64,000 nucleotides of DNA from Achromobacter mucicolens (lineage in GTDB: Bacteria > Pseudomonadota > Gammaproteobacteria > Burkholderiales > Burkholderiaceae_B): assembly GCF_902859725.1 (NCBI RefSeq), contig NZ_CADIJP010000007.1, positions 62,001 to 126,000 on the forward strand. The letters run 5' to 3'. Of the stretch, positions 35,544 through 43,468 are shown one piece after another. A program made the translations under genes and the position numbers. Below the pieces are notes generated by a model. That model did not search any database, had not been told where the DNA came from, and saw only the letters and a program-made list of their open reading frames with translations. The first letter of the stretch is position 1, and every line of letters starts with the position of its first letter.

Positions 35544-36410
35544 TCAGCCGAGCGCGCCGTAAATGCGCCGGGCGTCCGCCGCCGTCGCCAGCGGCCGGCC
35601 CAATGCCCGCGCGCCTTGCGCGGCCTGCGCCACCAATGCCGCGTTGTCCGGGGCGATCGTCCCGTCGCGCAGCTTCAGGTTGTTTTCGAACCCCACGCGC
35701 ATGTGTCCGCCAAACGCGGCAGCCGTCGTGACGCAGGCGTTTTCCTCGGGGCCGAAGGCGCAGATGGCCCACGGCAGCGAATGATCGTAGGCGGCCAAAA
35801 AGGGCAGCAGGTCGTACGCCGACGACGTTTGCCCAGCGCTGTAGCGCCCCAGCACGAACAGCACCGACCACGCGCCTGGCGGCACCAGCCCGCGCGCGCG
35901 CAGCGACAGCCAGCGGCGCACGTCGGCCTCGTCGTACAGGATGATCTGCGTCATGATGCGGCGCTCGGCCAGCCACGCCAGGAAGGCGGCCAGATCGGCT
36001 TCGGCAATGCCCGGCACGGCGATTTCGCGCAGGCCGATGGAGACGGCTTCGGGCTGCAGTTCGCGCACCATCGCGATCTGCTCGGCGGCCTGGTACACGC
36101 CCGCCGCTTCGCTGGTCACCTGCACCAGCAGTTCGTCGCCAACCGCCTTGTGCACTGCGGCAAGCGCGTCGCGATAGGCCTGCGCATCCAGCAGGTGGCT
36201 GCCGTCGGGCTTGCGCACGTGCATGTGCATCATGGCGGCGCCTGCGTCCAGGCAGGCCCGGGCCTCGCTGGCCAGCGCCTGCGCGGTCAAAGGCACGGCC
36301 GGGTGGTCGGCGGCCTTCTTGTAGGCGCCGTTGGGCGCGACGGTGATGATGACGGGCGAGTCGGCCAGCGCGGCGCGCGGCAGGACGGGGGAGGGGGCAG
36401 CGGCGCTCAT
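35544..36410 (-). CDS. BKACE family beta-keto acid cleavage enzyme
   Basis: A 288-residue zinc-dependent enzyme of the family formerly DUF849, which cleaves a beta-keto acid with acetyl-CoA to acetoacetate and a new acyl-CoA. The metal-binding HMHVRKPDG motif lies near residue 70, and GLRE and FGPEENAC follow in the expected order. The ATG overlaps the stop of the upstream dehydrogenase (ATGA), so the two enzymes are coupled. A dehydrogenase making a 3-keto acid followed by BKACE is the logic of carnitine and lysine-type degradation. No thioesterase or carnitine-uptake genes are seen, so the substrate stays open. Confidence 0.88.
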   Translation of the reverse strand: MSAAAPSPVLPRAALADSPVIITVAPNGAYKKAADHPAVPLTAQALASEARACLDAGAAMMHMHVRKPDGSHLLDAQAYRDALAAVHKAVGDELLVQVTSEAAGVYQAAEQIAMVRELQPEAVSIGLREIAVPGIAEADLAAFLAWLAERRIMTQIILYDEADVRRWLSLRARGLVPPGAWSVLFVLGRYSAGQTSSAYDLLPFLAAYDHSLPWAICAFGPEENACVTTAAAFGGHMRVGFENNLKLRDGTIAPDNAALVAQAAQGARALGRPLATAADARRIYGALG

Positions 36411-37369
36411 GGCTGGATCTCCGGCAGTTCGGGGGCAATCAGGTCCAGGCCCGCGCGCAGCAGCCTGTCGTAGCGCGCGCGTTCGGCGGCGATGGTCTCG
36501 GGCGTCCAGACATGGAAGCCTTCGCCGGCCTTCATGCCGTGGCGCCCGTCGGCGGCGCGTTCGGTCAGGCAGCGCGCCGGGTGGTCGGCGTTGCAGAAGG
36601 TGGGATACATCGTGGCGCCGGCCGCCGCATGAACGTCGATACCGGCGTGGTCGCGCTGCATGACGGGGCCCGCCGCCAGGAACCGGAAGCCGAAGCCGAA
36701 GCGCACGGCGGCGTCCACGTCCTCGGGCGACGCGATGCCGCGGTCGATGAGGTCAAAGGCTTCGCGCGACAAGGCGTGCTGCAGGCGGTTGGCCAGAAAT
36801 CCGGGCAGATCCTGCTTCACCTTGACCGGCACGCTGCCGCAACGCCGCATGAACGCAATCAGCGTGTCGGCGCAGGCCTCGTCGCTGGCCTCGCCCAGCA
36901 CCACTTCCACCAGCGGCACCAGGTGCGCGGGCATGAAAAAGTGCAGGCCCAGCATGCGGCCGCGCGTGTCCAGCCCCTGGCTGATCGCACTGATCGGAAA
37001 GCTGGAACTGTTGCTGGCCAGGATGGCGTCCGGCCGCGTGCGCCGCGCCAGGTCCGCAAACAGGGCCTGCTTGATGTCCAGCCGCTCGGGAATGCACTCG
37101 ATGACCAGATCCACGGTGGACCAATCCACCGCGTCCAGCGACGGCGCGGTGGCCAGCAGCGTGGCGTTCGCCTCGCGCCCGATGACCTTCAGGTTTTCCG
37201 CCACCCGCGCCGGCACGCCGGCCGAGCGCTCGGCATTCGATTCGATCACCGTCGTGCGGCACGCCGCGCGCGTCAGCACGACGGCCACATCCGCGCCCAT
37301 CGTGCCGCCGCCCACCACCACTGCATGCGCCGCGCCCGGATTGGGCAGCGCCTTCGCGTCCTTCTGCAT
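36407..37369 (-). CDS. 3-hydroxyacyl-CoA dehydrogenase family protein
   Basis: A 320-residue NAD-dependent dehydrogenase that oxidises a 3-hydroxy acid or acyl-CoA to its 3-keto form. The Rossmann motif GGGTMG lies near residue 20, NSSS near 120 and the catalytic His-Glu pair in HFFMPAHLVPLVE at about 143-155. The usual NP after HFF is MP here. C-terminal 3HCDH domain follows. It is translationally coupled to the BKACE gene, which would cleave the product. The length matches L-carnitine dehydrogenases, but their HPFNP signature is absent. Transcribed away from a LysR regulator 123 bp distant. Confidence 0.88.
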   Translation of the reverse strand: MQKDAKALPNPGAAHAVVVGGGTMGADVAVVLTRAACRTTVIESNAERSAGVPARVAENLKVIGREANATLLATAPSLDAVDWSTVDLVIECIPERLDIKQALFADLARRTRPDAILASNSSSFPISAISQGLDTRGRMLGLHFFMPAHLVPLVEVVLGEASDEACADTLIAFMRRCGSVPVKVKQDLPGFLANRLQHALSREAFDLIDRGIASPEDVDAAVRFGFGFRFLAAGPVMQRDHAGIDVHAAAGATMYPTFCNADHPARCLTERAADGRHGMKAGEGFHVWTPETIAAERARYDRLLRAGLDLIAPELPEIQP

Positions 37370-37423
37370 GCTGTTCTCCTGATTCTGGAAATCCGTCTGG
37401 AGGCGAGTGTAGAGAAGCTCGGT

Positions 37424-37437
37424 TGATTGATGAATCA
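37424..37437. promoter_or_regulatory. Candidate LysR binding site
   Basis: A perfect inverted repeat TGATT-N4-AATCA lies in the 123-bp divergent region between the 3-hydroxyacyl-CoA dehydrogenase and its LysR neighbour. A related ATGATC/GATCAAT stretch lies at about 37453-37473. Regulator assignment is by position only. Confidence 0.4.
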
Positions 37438-37492
37438 GAATTTTTTAATAGAATGATCGACCAATCAGATCAATAACGCCCGGGGACAAACC

Positions 37493-38401
37493 ATGCAGAT
37501 CAATCTCTCCATGCGCGACATCGACACCACGCTCGTGCTGGGCCGTACGCTCAACTTCCGGCAGGCCGCCGGGCAGTTGCATCTGTCGCAGTCGGCGCTA
37601 TCCACGCAGATCCAGCGGATCGAGGAGGCGCTGGGCGTGCGCTTGTTCGACCGCACGACGCGCACCGTGCGGCTGACGGCCGCGGGCGAGGTCTTTCTGC
37701 AGCAGGCCGCGACCCTGCAGGCGGCGTTTCGCGACGCGATCGCCGCCGTGAGCGGCATTTCCAGCGCGGAAGAGGGCCAGGTGTCGGTCGCCGCGCTGCC
37801 GTCGCTGGCGGCACGGCTGCTGCCGCGCGTGCTGATGACCTATCGCCAGGCGCACCCGCATGTCGCGCTGAAGGTGCGCGACACGCTGTCCGGCCCGGCC
37901 TTCGACCTGGTGCGCGCGGGCGAAGTGGACTTTGCCCTGACCGCCGCCGACCCGCAGCACGCCGACCTGCACTACGTGCCGCTGATGTCCGACAGCTTCA
38001 TCCTGCTGATCCCCGAGGCGCATCCGCTTGCGCGCGCAAAGGGGCCGCTGCGCTGGGCCGACACGGCCGGCGCGGAGCATGTGTCCATGGTGCACCCGAG
38101 CAGCGTGCGCCAATACACGGAATGGGCCTTCCTGCAGAACCGCATCCGCTTCGCGCCCGCCTTCGAGGCCGAGCACCTGACCACCATCGTCGCCATGGTG
38201 GAATGCGGCTTCGGCGTGGCCGCGCTGCCAGAGATCGCCGCCGGCGCGGTGGCGCAGACCGGCATCGTGCAGCGCCGCCTGACGGCGCCGGTGGCCGAGC
38301 GCTCGATTGGGTTGGTGACGGCGCGCAACCGCAGCCTGTCGCCCGCCGCCGTGGCGCTGGTGCAGACGCTTCGGGAGTACGTGGCGGCGCAGCCGCGATG
38401 A
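37493..38401 (+). CDS. LysR-family transcriptional regulator
   Basis: A 302-residue LysR-type protein. The helix-turn-helix includes FRQAAGQLHLSQSALSTQIQ (about 22-41). The effector-binding domain starts near residue 90 (GQVSVAALPSLAARLLP) and is of the CbbR/CynR-like branch. It is divergent from the dehydrogenase-BKACE operon, which it probably activates. A hairpin starts immediately after its stop codon. Confidence 0.9.
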   Translation: MQINLSMRDIDTTLVLGRTLNFRQAAGQLHLSQSALSTQIQRIEEALGVRLFDRTTRTVRLTAAGEVFLQQAATLQAAFRDAIAAVSGISSAEEGQVSVAALPSLAARLLPRVLMTYRQAHPHVALKVRDTLSGPAFDLVRAGEVDFALTAADPQHADLHYVPLMSDSFILLIPEAHPLARAKGPLRWADTAGAEHVSMVHPSSVRQYTEWAFLQNRIRFAPAFEAEHLTTIVAMVECGFGVAALPEIAAGAVAQTGIVQRRLTAPVAERSIGLVTARNRSLSPAAVALVQTLREYVAAQPR

Positions 38402-38403
38402 AA

Positions 38404-38433
38404 AAAGCCGGCCTCGTTGCGGAGGCCGGCTTT
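38404..38433 (-). terminator. Terminator of the TonB-receptor gene
   Basis: A perfect 12-bp stem (AAAGCCGGCCTC with its complement) and a six-base loop are followed, reading leftward, by a run of T residues. It lies 55 bp past the receptor stop codon and right after the convergent LysR stop, so it may serve both genes. Confidence 0.85.
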
Positions 38434-38488
38434 GCGGCAGGCAGCGGATTCGCGGCGCGGGGGCCGCGGATCTTTGCACGCGTGCGGA

Positions 38489-40924
38489 TCAAAAATCAAT
38501 CTGCGCCGACAACAAGAACGTGCGCGGCGCGGCCACCGTCGCGTACGAGCCGCTGGCCAGCCAGAAGTCCTTGTTGAACAGGTTTTCGATATTCGCGCGG
38601 AACACCACGGAGCGGCCCAGGATTTCGGTGTTGTAGCGCGCGCCGATGTCGTAACGGGTCCACGAGGGCAGGGTCAGGGTGTTGGCCGCGTTGAAGTACA
38701 TCGACGAGGTGTGGATCACGCGGGCGTTCAGGCTCAGGCCGCGCACCCAGGGGGTGTCCCAGTCCACGCCCAGGTTGAAGGTGTTCTTCGGCACGCCGTT
38801 GGCTTCGTTGCCGTCGTTCACGCCGCCAGCGGTGCGCTTGAGGGTGGCGTCGTAGAACGTGGCGCTGGCCATCATGCGCAGGCCGGGCATGGCTTCGCCG
38901 AAGGCCGACAACTCCAGGCCGCGGTTGCGCTGTTCGCCGTCGAAGCTGTAGATCCGCGTGTCGGGATCGGTCATCGAGTTGGGGCGCGTGATCTGGAACA
39001 CCGAGGCGCTGGTGATGATCTTGCCCCAGTCGACCTTCACGCCCGCTTCGTATTGCTTGGACTTGTAGGGCGCAAACACCTGGCCGGCGTTGGCGGCCGT
39101 GGCGGGGGCGATGCCGCCGCGGGTCAGGCCGGAGGTGAAGTTGCCATACAGCGAGACGTTGGAAATCGGCTTGAACACGATGCCGGCGACCGGGGAAATC
39201 GCGCTTTCGTCATAGGCGTTCAGGCGCGCGCCGGTGGCGGTGGAATAGTTGTCCAGCGCGACGCGCTGGTTGCGCAGGCCGCCGGTGATCAGCAGGGTGT
39301 CGTCGGCGAAGGACAGGGTGTCGGTCAGCGTGTAGCTGGTCAACTCGGTCTTGGACGCCTTTTGCGGCGCGCCGCGGTAGGCCGTGACCGGGGGCAGCGG
39401 CGCGGGGCGGTAGATGCTGGACGGCACGCCCGGGCCCGAGGACGTGACGTAGGCGTTGCCGGACTCCTGGTCCAGGCGCGTGGCCGACAGGGTGACAGTG
39501 TGGCCGACGCCCCAGGTGTCGAAGCGGGCGCGCAGGCCGACGTCGCCCGTCCAGGTGCGCGAATACGAGTCGTAATAGGCGTTGGACACCGTGAAATTGC
39601 CCAGTGCATCGGCGGGGCCAGACGGGAAGGTCTGCTCGGCGGTGCCGTAGCGGTAGCCGGTCGCGCCGTAGACCATCAGGTGGTCGTTGATGTCGTACTC
39701 GAGGCGGGTGGCCACGGTCGAGTCGTTCAGCTTGAGCTTGGTGCCGGGATAGAAGTTGCGGTGGCCGGACGGCGGCGACGGCAGCGACGTCACGTTCGAC
39801 TGGAAGCCGATCTGGGGGCGGAAATTGTCGATGTCTTCGTGCTGCGTGTAGGCGTCCAGCGACCAGCGCAGCTTCGTGCCGCGGTAGTCGAGCGCCAGCG
39901 CGCCCACGCCTTGCTCCTGCTTGCCGTCATCGATGTTGGTGTCGCCGTTGCTGTAGACGCCGTTGGCGCGGATGCCCCATTCGTTGTTCTCGCCAAAGCG
40001 CCGGCCCATGTCGAGTTGGCCACCCAGTTGCGATTTGCTCTGGTAGGTGGTGGTCAGGCGGGTCAGGGGTTCGTCGCCCGCGCGCTTGGTGACGATGTTG
40101 ATGCCGCCGCCGATGCTGCCGCTGGGGCCGATGCCGTTCATCAGCGTGCCGGGGCCCTTCAGGACTTCGACGCGCTCCATCAAGGCCGCGGGCATGCGGC
40201 TGGCGGACGCCAGGCCGTACAGGCCGTTCAGGCCCACGTCGCCTGCCGCGACGGAAAAGCCGCGGATCTGGAATTCATCGGAGAAGCCGCCGCTGGACGT
40301 GGTGGTGCGCACCGAGGACTCGCTGATGACGATGTCTGCCAGCGTGCGGGCCTGCTGGTTCTCGATCATCTGCGCGGTGTAGTTGGTGGTGCTGAACGGC
40401 ACGTCCATGATGTCGCCCGTGCCCAGCACACCCAGGCCGCCGCCGCGCGCCACCTGGCCGCCCGCGAAGGGCGCGGGCAGGGTGGGATCGGCGGCCGAGG
40501 CCGTCACCGTCACGGCGGGCAGTTGCGTCGTGGCGATGCCCGCGCCGGCCGGGCGGTCCAGCACATAGCTGCCATTGGACTGTGGCAGCACGCGGATGCC
40601 GGTGCCGGCCAGCAGGGCGTCCAGCCCTCCGCGCACGCCGTAGGCGCCACGCAGTCCGTTGCTTTGCAGGCCAGCCGTCACGTCGGGCCGGAACGACAGC
40701 ACGATGCCGGCTTCACGCCCGAAGCGGCCCAGCGCATCCTCAAGCGTTCCCGCGGGAATGTCGTAGCTGCGCGTGACGGCGGCCTGCGCGTGCGCGGCGG
40801 TGGAGACGGCCAGTGCGGGCGCCGCGAGCAGCGTGGCGGTGGCGATGCGGCCCGCCAGGCGCGCCGTGGCTGCGCGGCGCAGGATGCGGGAGGGCTGGCG
40901 CTTGGGCGCCCGGACGTGATTCAT
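38489..40924 (-). CDS. TonB-dependent ferric-siderophore receptor with STN signalling domain
   Basis: An 811-residue outer-membrane receptor. A signal peptide ends near residue 48 (AAHAQA). An STN domain (about 55-105) follows; it contacts FecR in cell-surface signalling. The plug domain (about 150-260) and a 22-strand barrel follow, and the protein ends in phenylalanine (AQIDF), as outer-membrane barrels do. The neighbouring FecR and FecI-type genes form the rest of the signalling chain. It belongs to the FhuE/FpvA-like siderophore receptors; the ligand cannot be predicted. Confidence 0.93.
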   Translation of the reverse strand: MNHVRAPKRQPSRILRRAATARLAGRIATATLLAAPALAVSTAAHAQAAVTRSYDIPAGTLEDALGRFGREAGIVLSFRPDVTAGLQSNGLRGAYGVRGGLDALLAGTGIRVLPQSNGSYVLDRPAGAGIATTQLPAVTVTASAADPTLPAPFAGGQVARGGGLGVLGTGDIMDVPFSTTNYTAQMIENQQARTLADIVISESSVRTTTSSGGFSDEFQIRGFSVAAGDVGLNGLYGLASASRMPAALMERVEVLKGPGTLMNGIGPSGSIGGGINIVTKRAGDEPLTRLTTTYQSKSQLGGQLDMGRRFGENNEWGIRANGVYSNGDTNIDDGKQEQGVGALALDYRGTKLRWSLDAYTQHEDIDNFRPQIGFQSNVTSLPSPPSGHRNFYPGTKLKLNDSTVATRLEYDINDHLMVYGATGYRYGTAEQTFPSGPADALGNFTVSNAYYDSYSRTWTGDVGLRARFDTWGVGHTVTLSATRLDQESGNAYVTSSGPGVPSSIYRPAPLPPVTAYRGAPQKASKTELTSYTLTDTLSFADDTLLITGGLRNQRVALDNYSTATGARLNAYDESAISPVAGIVFKPISNVSLYGNFTSGLTRGGIAPATAANAGQVFAPYKSKQYEAGVKVDWGKIITSASVFQITRPNSMTDPDTRIYSFDGEQRNRGLELSAFGEAMPGLRMMASATFYDATLKRTAGGVNDGNEANGVPKNTFNLGVDWDTPWVRGLSLNARVIHTSSMYFNAANTLTLPSWTRYDIGARYNTEILGRSVVFRANIENLFNKDFWLASGSYATVAAPRTFLLSAQIDF

Positions 40925-40994
40925 GAACTGGCCTTTCAGAGAGGTGAGGTTGCTGTGTGCTCACCCTCCTTGACCCTTCGGATCGAAAAACGGA

Positions 40995-42059
40995 TCAGCT
41001 TTTTTGTAACAGCGGCGACGGACGCGCCGTGTCGGGGCCGGCGATGAGGTGCAGACGGCGGCCGCGCCAGAGCCGCGTCTCGGTTTCCACGCGGATGTCC
41101 AGCGTGGCGCTGAGCGCGGCCAGCACCTTGTCCACGTTGTTGACGGGAAAGGAACCGGACAGCAGCCGGTCCGCTACGGCGGGATCGCAGCTCAGCGTAT
41201 CGCGGCAATAGCGGCCGAGTTCGGCAATGAAATCGGCCAGGCGCATGCCGCGCGCCACGATGAAGCCGTCCTTCCAGGCGATCTGGTTGGTCTCGGCGGC
41301 GGCCGGCTGCGCGACGCCACGAGACGAGTAATGGGCGCGCAGTCCCGCCTGTAACGTCAGTCCGTGCGCGCCGTCGTCGCGCGGGCGGATCTGGACGGCG
41401 CCTTCGAACACGCTGACCTCGGTCGAGGTGTCCAGCAGCCGCACGGCGTATTCGGTGCCCAGCGCGCGCGCGGTGCCGTGCGCGGTCTCAACAAGAAAGG
41501 GACGGTGGGGTCCGCCTGTCTCTTGGGCGGTGGTGATCAGGATTTCGCCCGCGATGAGCGCCACGCGCCGCAAGCCCGCGCTGTAGCGCACGTCGATGGC
41601 GCTGTCGGTGTTCAGCACTACACGGGTTCCGTCCGGCAGCGTCAGGCTGCGGTGTTCGCCGACGGCGGTGCGATGGTCTGACGTCCAAGAGCGCCACGGG
41701 GCGCTCTGCCCGACACCCCAGGCCGCGCCGCTGGTGATACCCAGGACGCTCACGGCCTTCAATGCGCGCCGGCGCTGGGCGCAGGCGGGGGCCGCCAGCG
41801 CAGCCTGCGCGATGGCCGAGCTTCCCGGGCCGGCCAGCGGCTGCAGGCGGCCTTGCACGGATTCAATGCGCAGCCACGCGCGTTCGTGGTCGGGGTGCGC
41901 GGCGCGCCAGGAGGTCCATGCCCGCACCGTTTCCGGGGCGACGGGGTCATCTTGCAATTGCACCAGCCATTCCAGCGCGCGTTGCGCGACGGCGGGCGAT
42001 ACGGCAGCCGCATCGCGGGTGGCGCCGTACCAGGGCGAGGCGGACATGCGGCGGCTCAT
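40995..42059 (-). CDS. FecR-family anti-sigma/signal-transducing protein
   Basis: A 354-residue protein. The cytoplasmic N-terminal domain (DUF4880-like, about 25-75, with AWTSWRAAHPDHERAW) binds the sigma factor. A membrane segment lies at about 98-115. The periplasmic FecR domain (about 130-230) includes RSLTLPDGTRVVLNTDS, and a C-terminal domain contacts the receptor STN domain. Its start overlaps the sigma-factor stop by 4 bp. It relays siderophore binding at the receptor to the sigma factor. Confidence 0.92.
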   Translation of the reverse strand: MSRRMSASPWYGATRDAAAVSPAVAQRALEWLVQLQDDPVAPETVRAWTSWRAAHPDHERAWLRIESVQGRLQPLAGPGSSAIAQAALAAPACAQRRRALKAVSVLGITSGAAWGVGQSAPWRSWTSDHRTAVGEHRSLTLPDGTRVVLNTDSAIDVRYSAGLRRVALIAGEILITTAQETGGPHRPFLVETAHGTARALGTEYAVRLLDTSTEVSVFEGAVQIRPRDDGAHGLTLQAGLRAHYSSRGVAQPAAAETNQIAWKDGFIVARGMRLADFIAELGRYCRDTLSCDPAVADRLLSGSFPVNNVDKVLAALSATLDIRVETETRLWRGRRLHLIAGPDTARPSPLLQKS

Positions 42060-42577
42060 CCGGTAAAAGACAGATCGGCGAAGCAGCAGCGCTGCAAGGC
42101 CTTGACGAGATAGCGCTTGACCGTGGGAACCGAGATGCCTAGCGCTTCGGCCACCTGGGCATGCGTGTGCCCGTCCAGCTGCGACAGCAGGAATGCCTGC
42201 CGCACGATGGCGGGCAGCCCATCCAGCAGGCGGTCCAGTTCCAGCAGCGTTTCCAGCACGATGGCCCGGTCCTCGGGCGACCAGTGCACCGCCTGCGGGG
42301 CCTGGGCCAGCGCCTCCAGATAAGCGCGCTCCAATTTCTCGCGGCGCCAGTGGTTGGACACCAGGTGCTGGGCGACGGTGGTAAGAAACGCGCGCGGCTC
42401 GGTGAGCGTGGCCGGAATCCGGTCGCTGCTAAGCAGGCGGATGAAGGTGTCGTGCGCCAGGTCTTCGGCCTGATCGGCGTTGCCCAGGCGGCGGCGCAAC
42501 CAGCCTCTCAGCCAGGAGTGGTGATCGCTATAAAGCGTTTCGATGGAGGAGGGGAAGGCGCATCCCGGCGTACTCAA
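42056..42577 (-). CDS. ECF sigma factor, FecI-like
   Basis: A 173-residue extracytoplasmic-function sigma factor. Region 2 includes NADQAEDLAHDTFIRLL and region 4 QVAEALGISVPTVKRYL, which binds the -35 element. It should direct transcription of the downstream receptor gene when released by the FecR partner. The start is a TTG with an AGGTTGGA-like ribosome binding site; no ATG in this frame lies near. A Fur-like box lies 74 bp upstream. Confidence 0.92.
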   Translation of the reverse strand: MSTPGCAFPSSIETLYSDHHSWLRGWLRRRLGNADQAEDLAHDTFIRLLSSDRIPATLTEPRAFLTTVAQHLVSNHWRREKLERAYLEALAQAPQAVHWSPEDRAIVLETLLELDRLLDGLPAIVRQAFLLSQLDGHTHAQVAEALGISVPTVKRYLVKALQRCCFADLSFTG

Positions 42578-42650
42578 GATCCAACCTTTTGATCAAGCCG
42601 CCGGCGCCTCGCAGTCGGAGGCGGGACAACTGCTCATGCGAATTACGGGA

Positions 42651-42669
42651 AATAGTAATTGTTATTATT
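42651..42669 (-). promoter_or_regulatory. Fur-like box upstream of the FecI-type sigma gene
   Basis: Reading leftward, AATAATAACAATTACTATT matches 13 of 19 positions of the Fur consensus. It is AT-rich within a very GC-rich surrounding. It lies 74-92 bp upstream of the sigma-factor start, the place where iron-responsive repression is expected. Confidence 0.65.
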
Positions 42670-42735
42670 ACCGATTCCAGGCAGGGCTTGTCAAATTGTT
42701 GCCGGGCGAGGGCGGCCGGGCGTTGCCGGCAGGCG

Positions 42736-43452
42736 TCAGCGCGGCGCGCCAGCGACTGGGTGTGCGCCCTGCGTCTGCGCATACGCCTGTTGCGAGGCCA
42801 GATAGGCATCGCGCGACGGGATCAGGTGGTCGCGGCACACCGCCATCAGCGCGTCGCGGTTACCGTCGCGCAGCGCCTGGATCATCGTCCAGTGTTCCTG
42901 CCGCGCCCGCTCGCGGTGGCCGGCTGTCACCAGGGAGCCGAAGCGGATCGGGTGGGTGCGCCGCGCGTATTCCTCGATGGCCTGGCCCAGCACGGCGTTG
43001 TCCAGCAGGCCGACGAATTCGCGGTGAAAGTGCTGGTTGCTGCGGAACACGCGGCGCGCGTCGCCCGCGGCCACCGCGGCGTCGTGCTCGCGCTGCACCG
43101 CCACCAGCGCGGCCAGCCGCGCTTCGGGCACGGGCAGCGGCATCTGGCGGGCGGCGTGCACTTCCAGCACTTCGCGCAAGGCGTACAGCTCCATGACCTC
43201 GCGCACCGAGAAGGCGCGCACCACTGCGCCGATATTGCGCTTTTTCTCGACCACGCCCAGGAGCTCCAGGTCGACCAGCACCTGGCGCACCGCGTGCCGC
43301 TTCATGCCAAAGCGCGCCATCAGCTCGTCCTCGGTCAGGCGTTCTCGCGGATGCAGCCGGCCGAAGACGATGTCTTCCTCCAGCGCGGCCACCGCCGCCT
43401 GTACGGCGTCGGGGGCGGGTTCCTGCAAGGCTGCGGGCATGGTGGCGTTCAT
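42736..43452 (-). CDS. GntR-family regulator (FCD type)
   Basis: A 238-residue regulator. A winged helix (about 20-90, with RLTEDELMARFGMKRHAVRQ) precedes an all-helical FCD ligand-binding domain (about 95-220). FCD members usually bind small organic acids. It lies 16 bp after the dehydratase gene in the same direction and is probably the operon's own regulator. Candidate binding site: the inverted repeat at 45338-45356 in the divergent promoter region. Confidence 0.9.
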   Translation of the reverse strand: MNATMPAALQEPAPDAVQAAVAALEEDIVFGRLHPRERLTEDELMARFGMKRHAVRQVLVDLELLGVVEKKRNIGAVVRAFSVREVMELYALREVLEVHAARQMPLPVPEARLAALVAVQREHDAAVAAGDARRVFRSNQHFHREFVGLLDNAVLGQAIEEYARRTHPIRFGSLVTAGHRERARQEHWTMIQALRDGNRDALMAVCRDHLIPSRDAYLASQQAYAQTQGAHPVAGAPR

Positions 43453-43468
43453 GGCAATGAGGGCAGGT

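Noticed and set aside
38417-41047. Long rightward open frame opposite the TonB receptor
   Set aside because: Antisense to the receptor gene, with repetitive Val-Gly-Arg-rich composition and no signal or domain.
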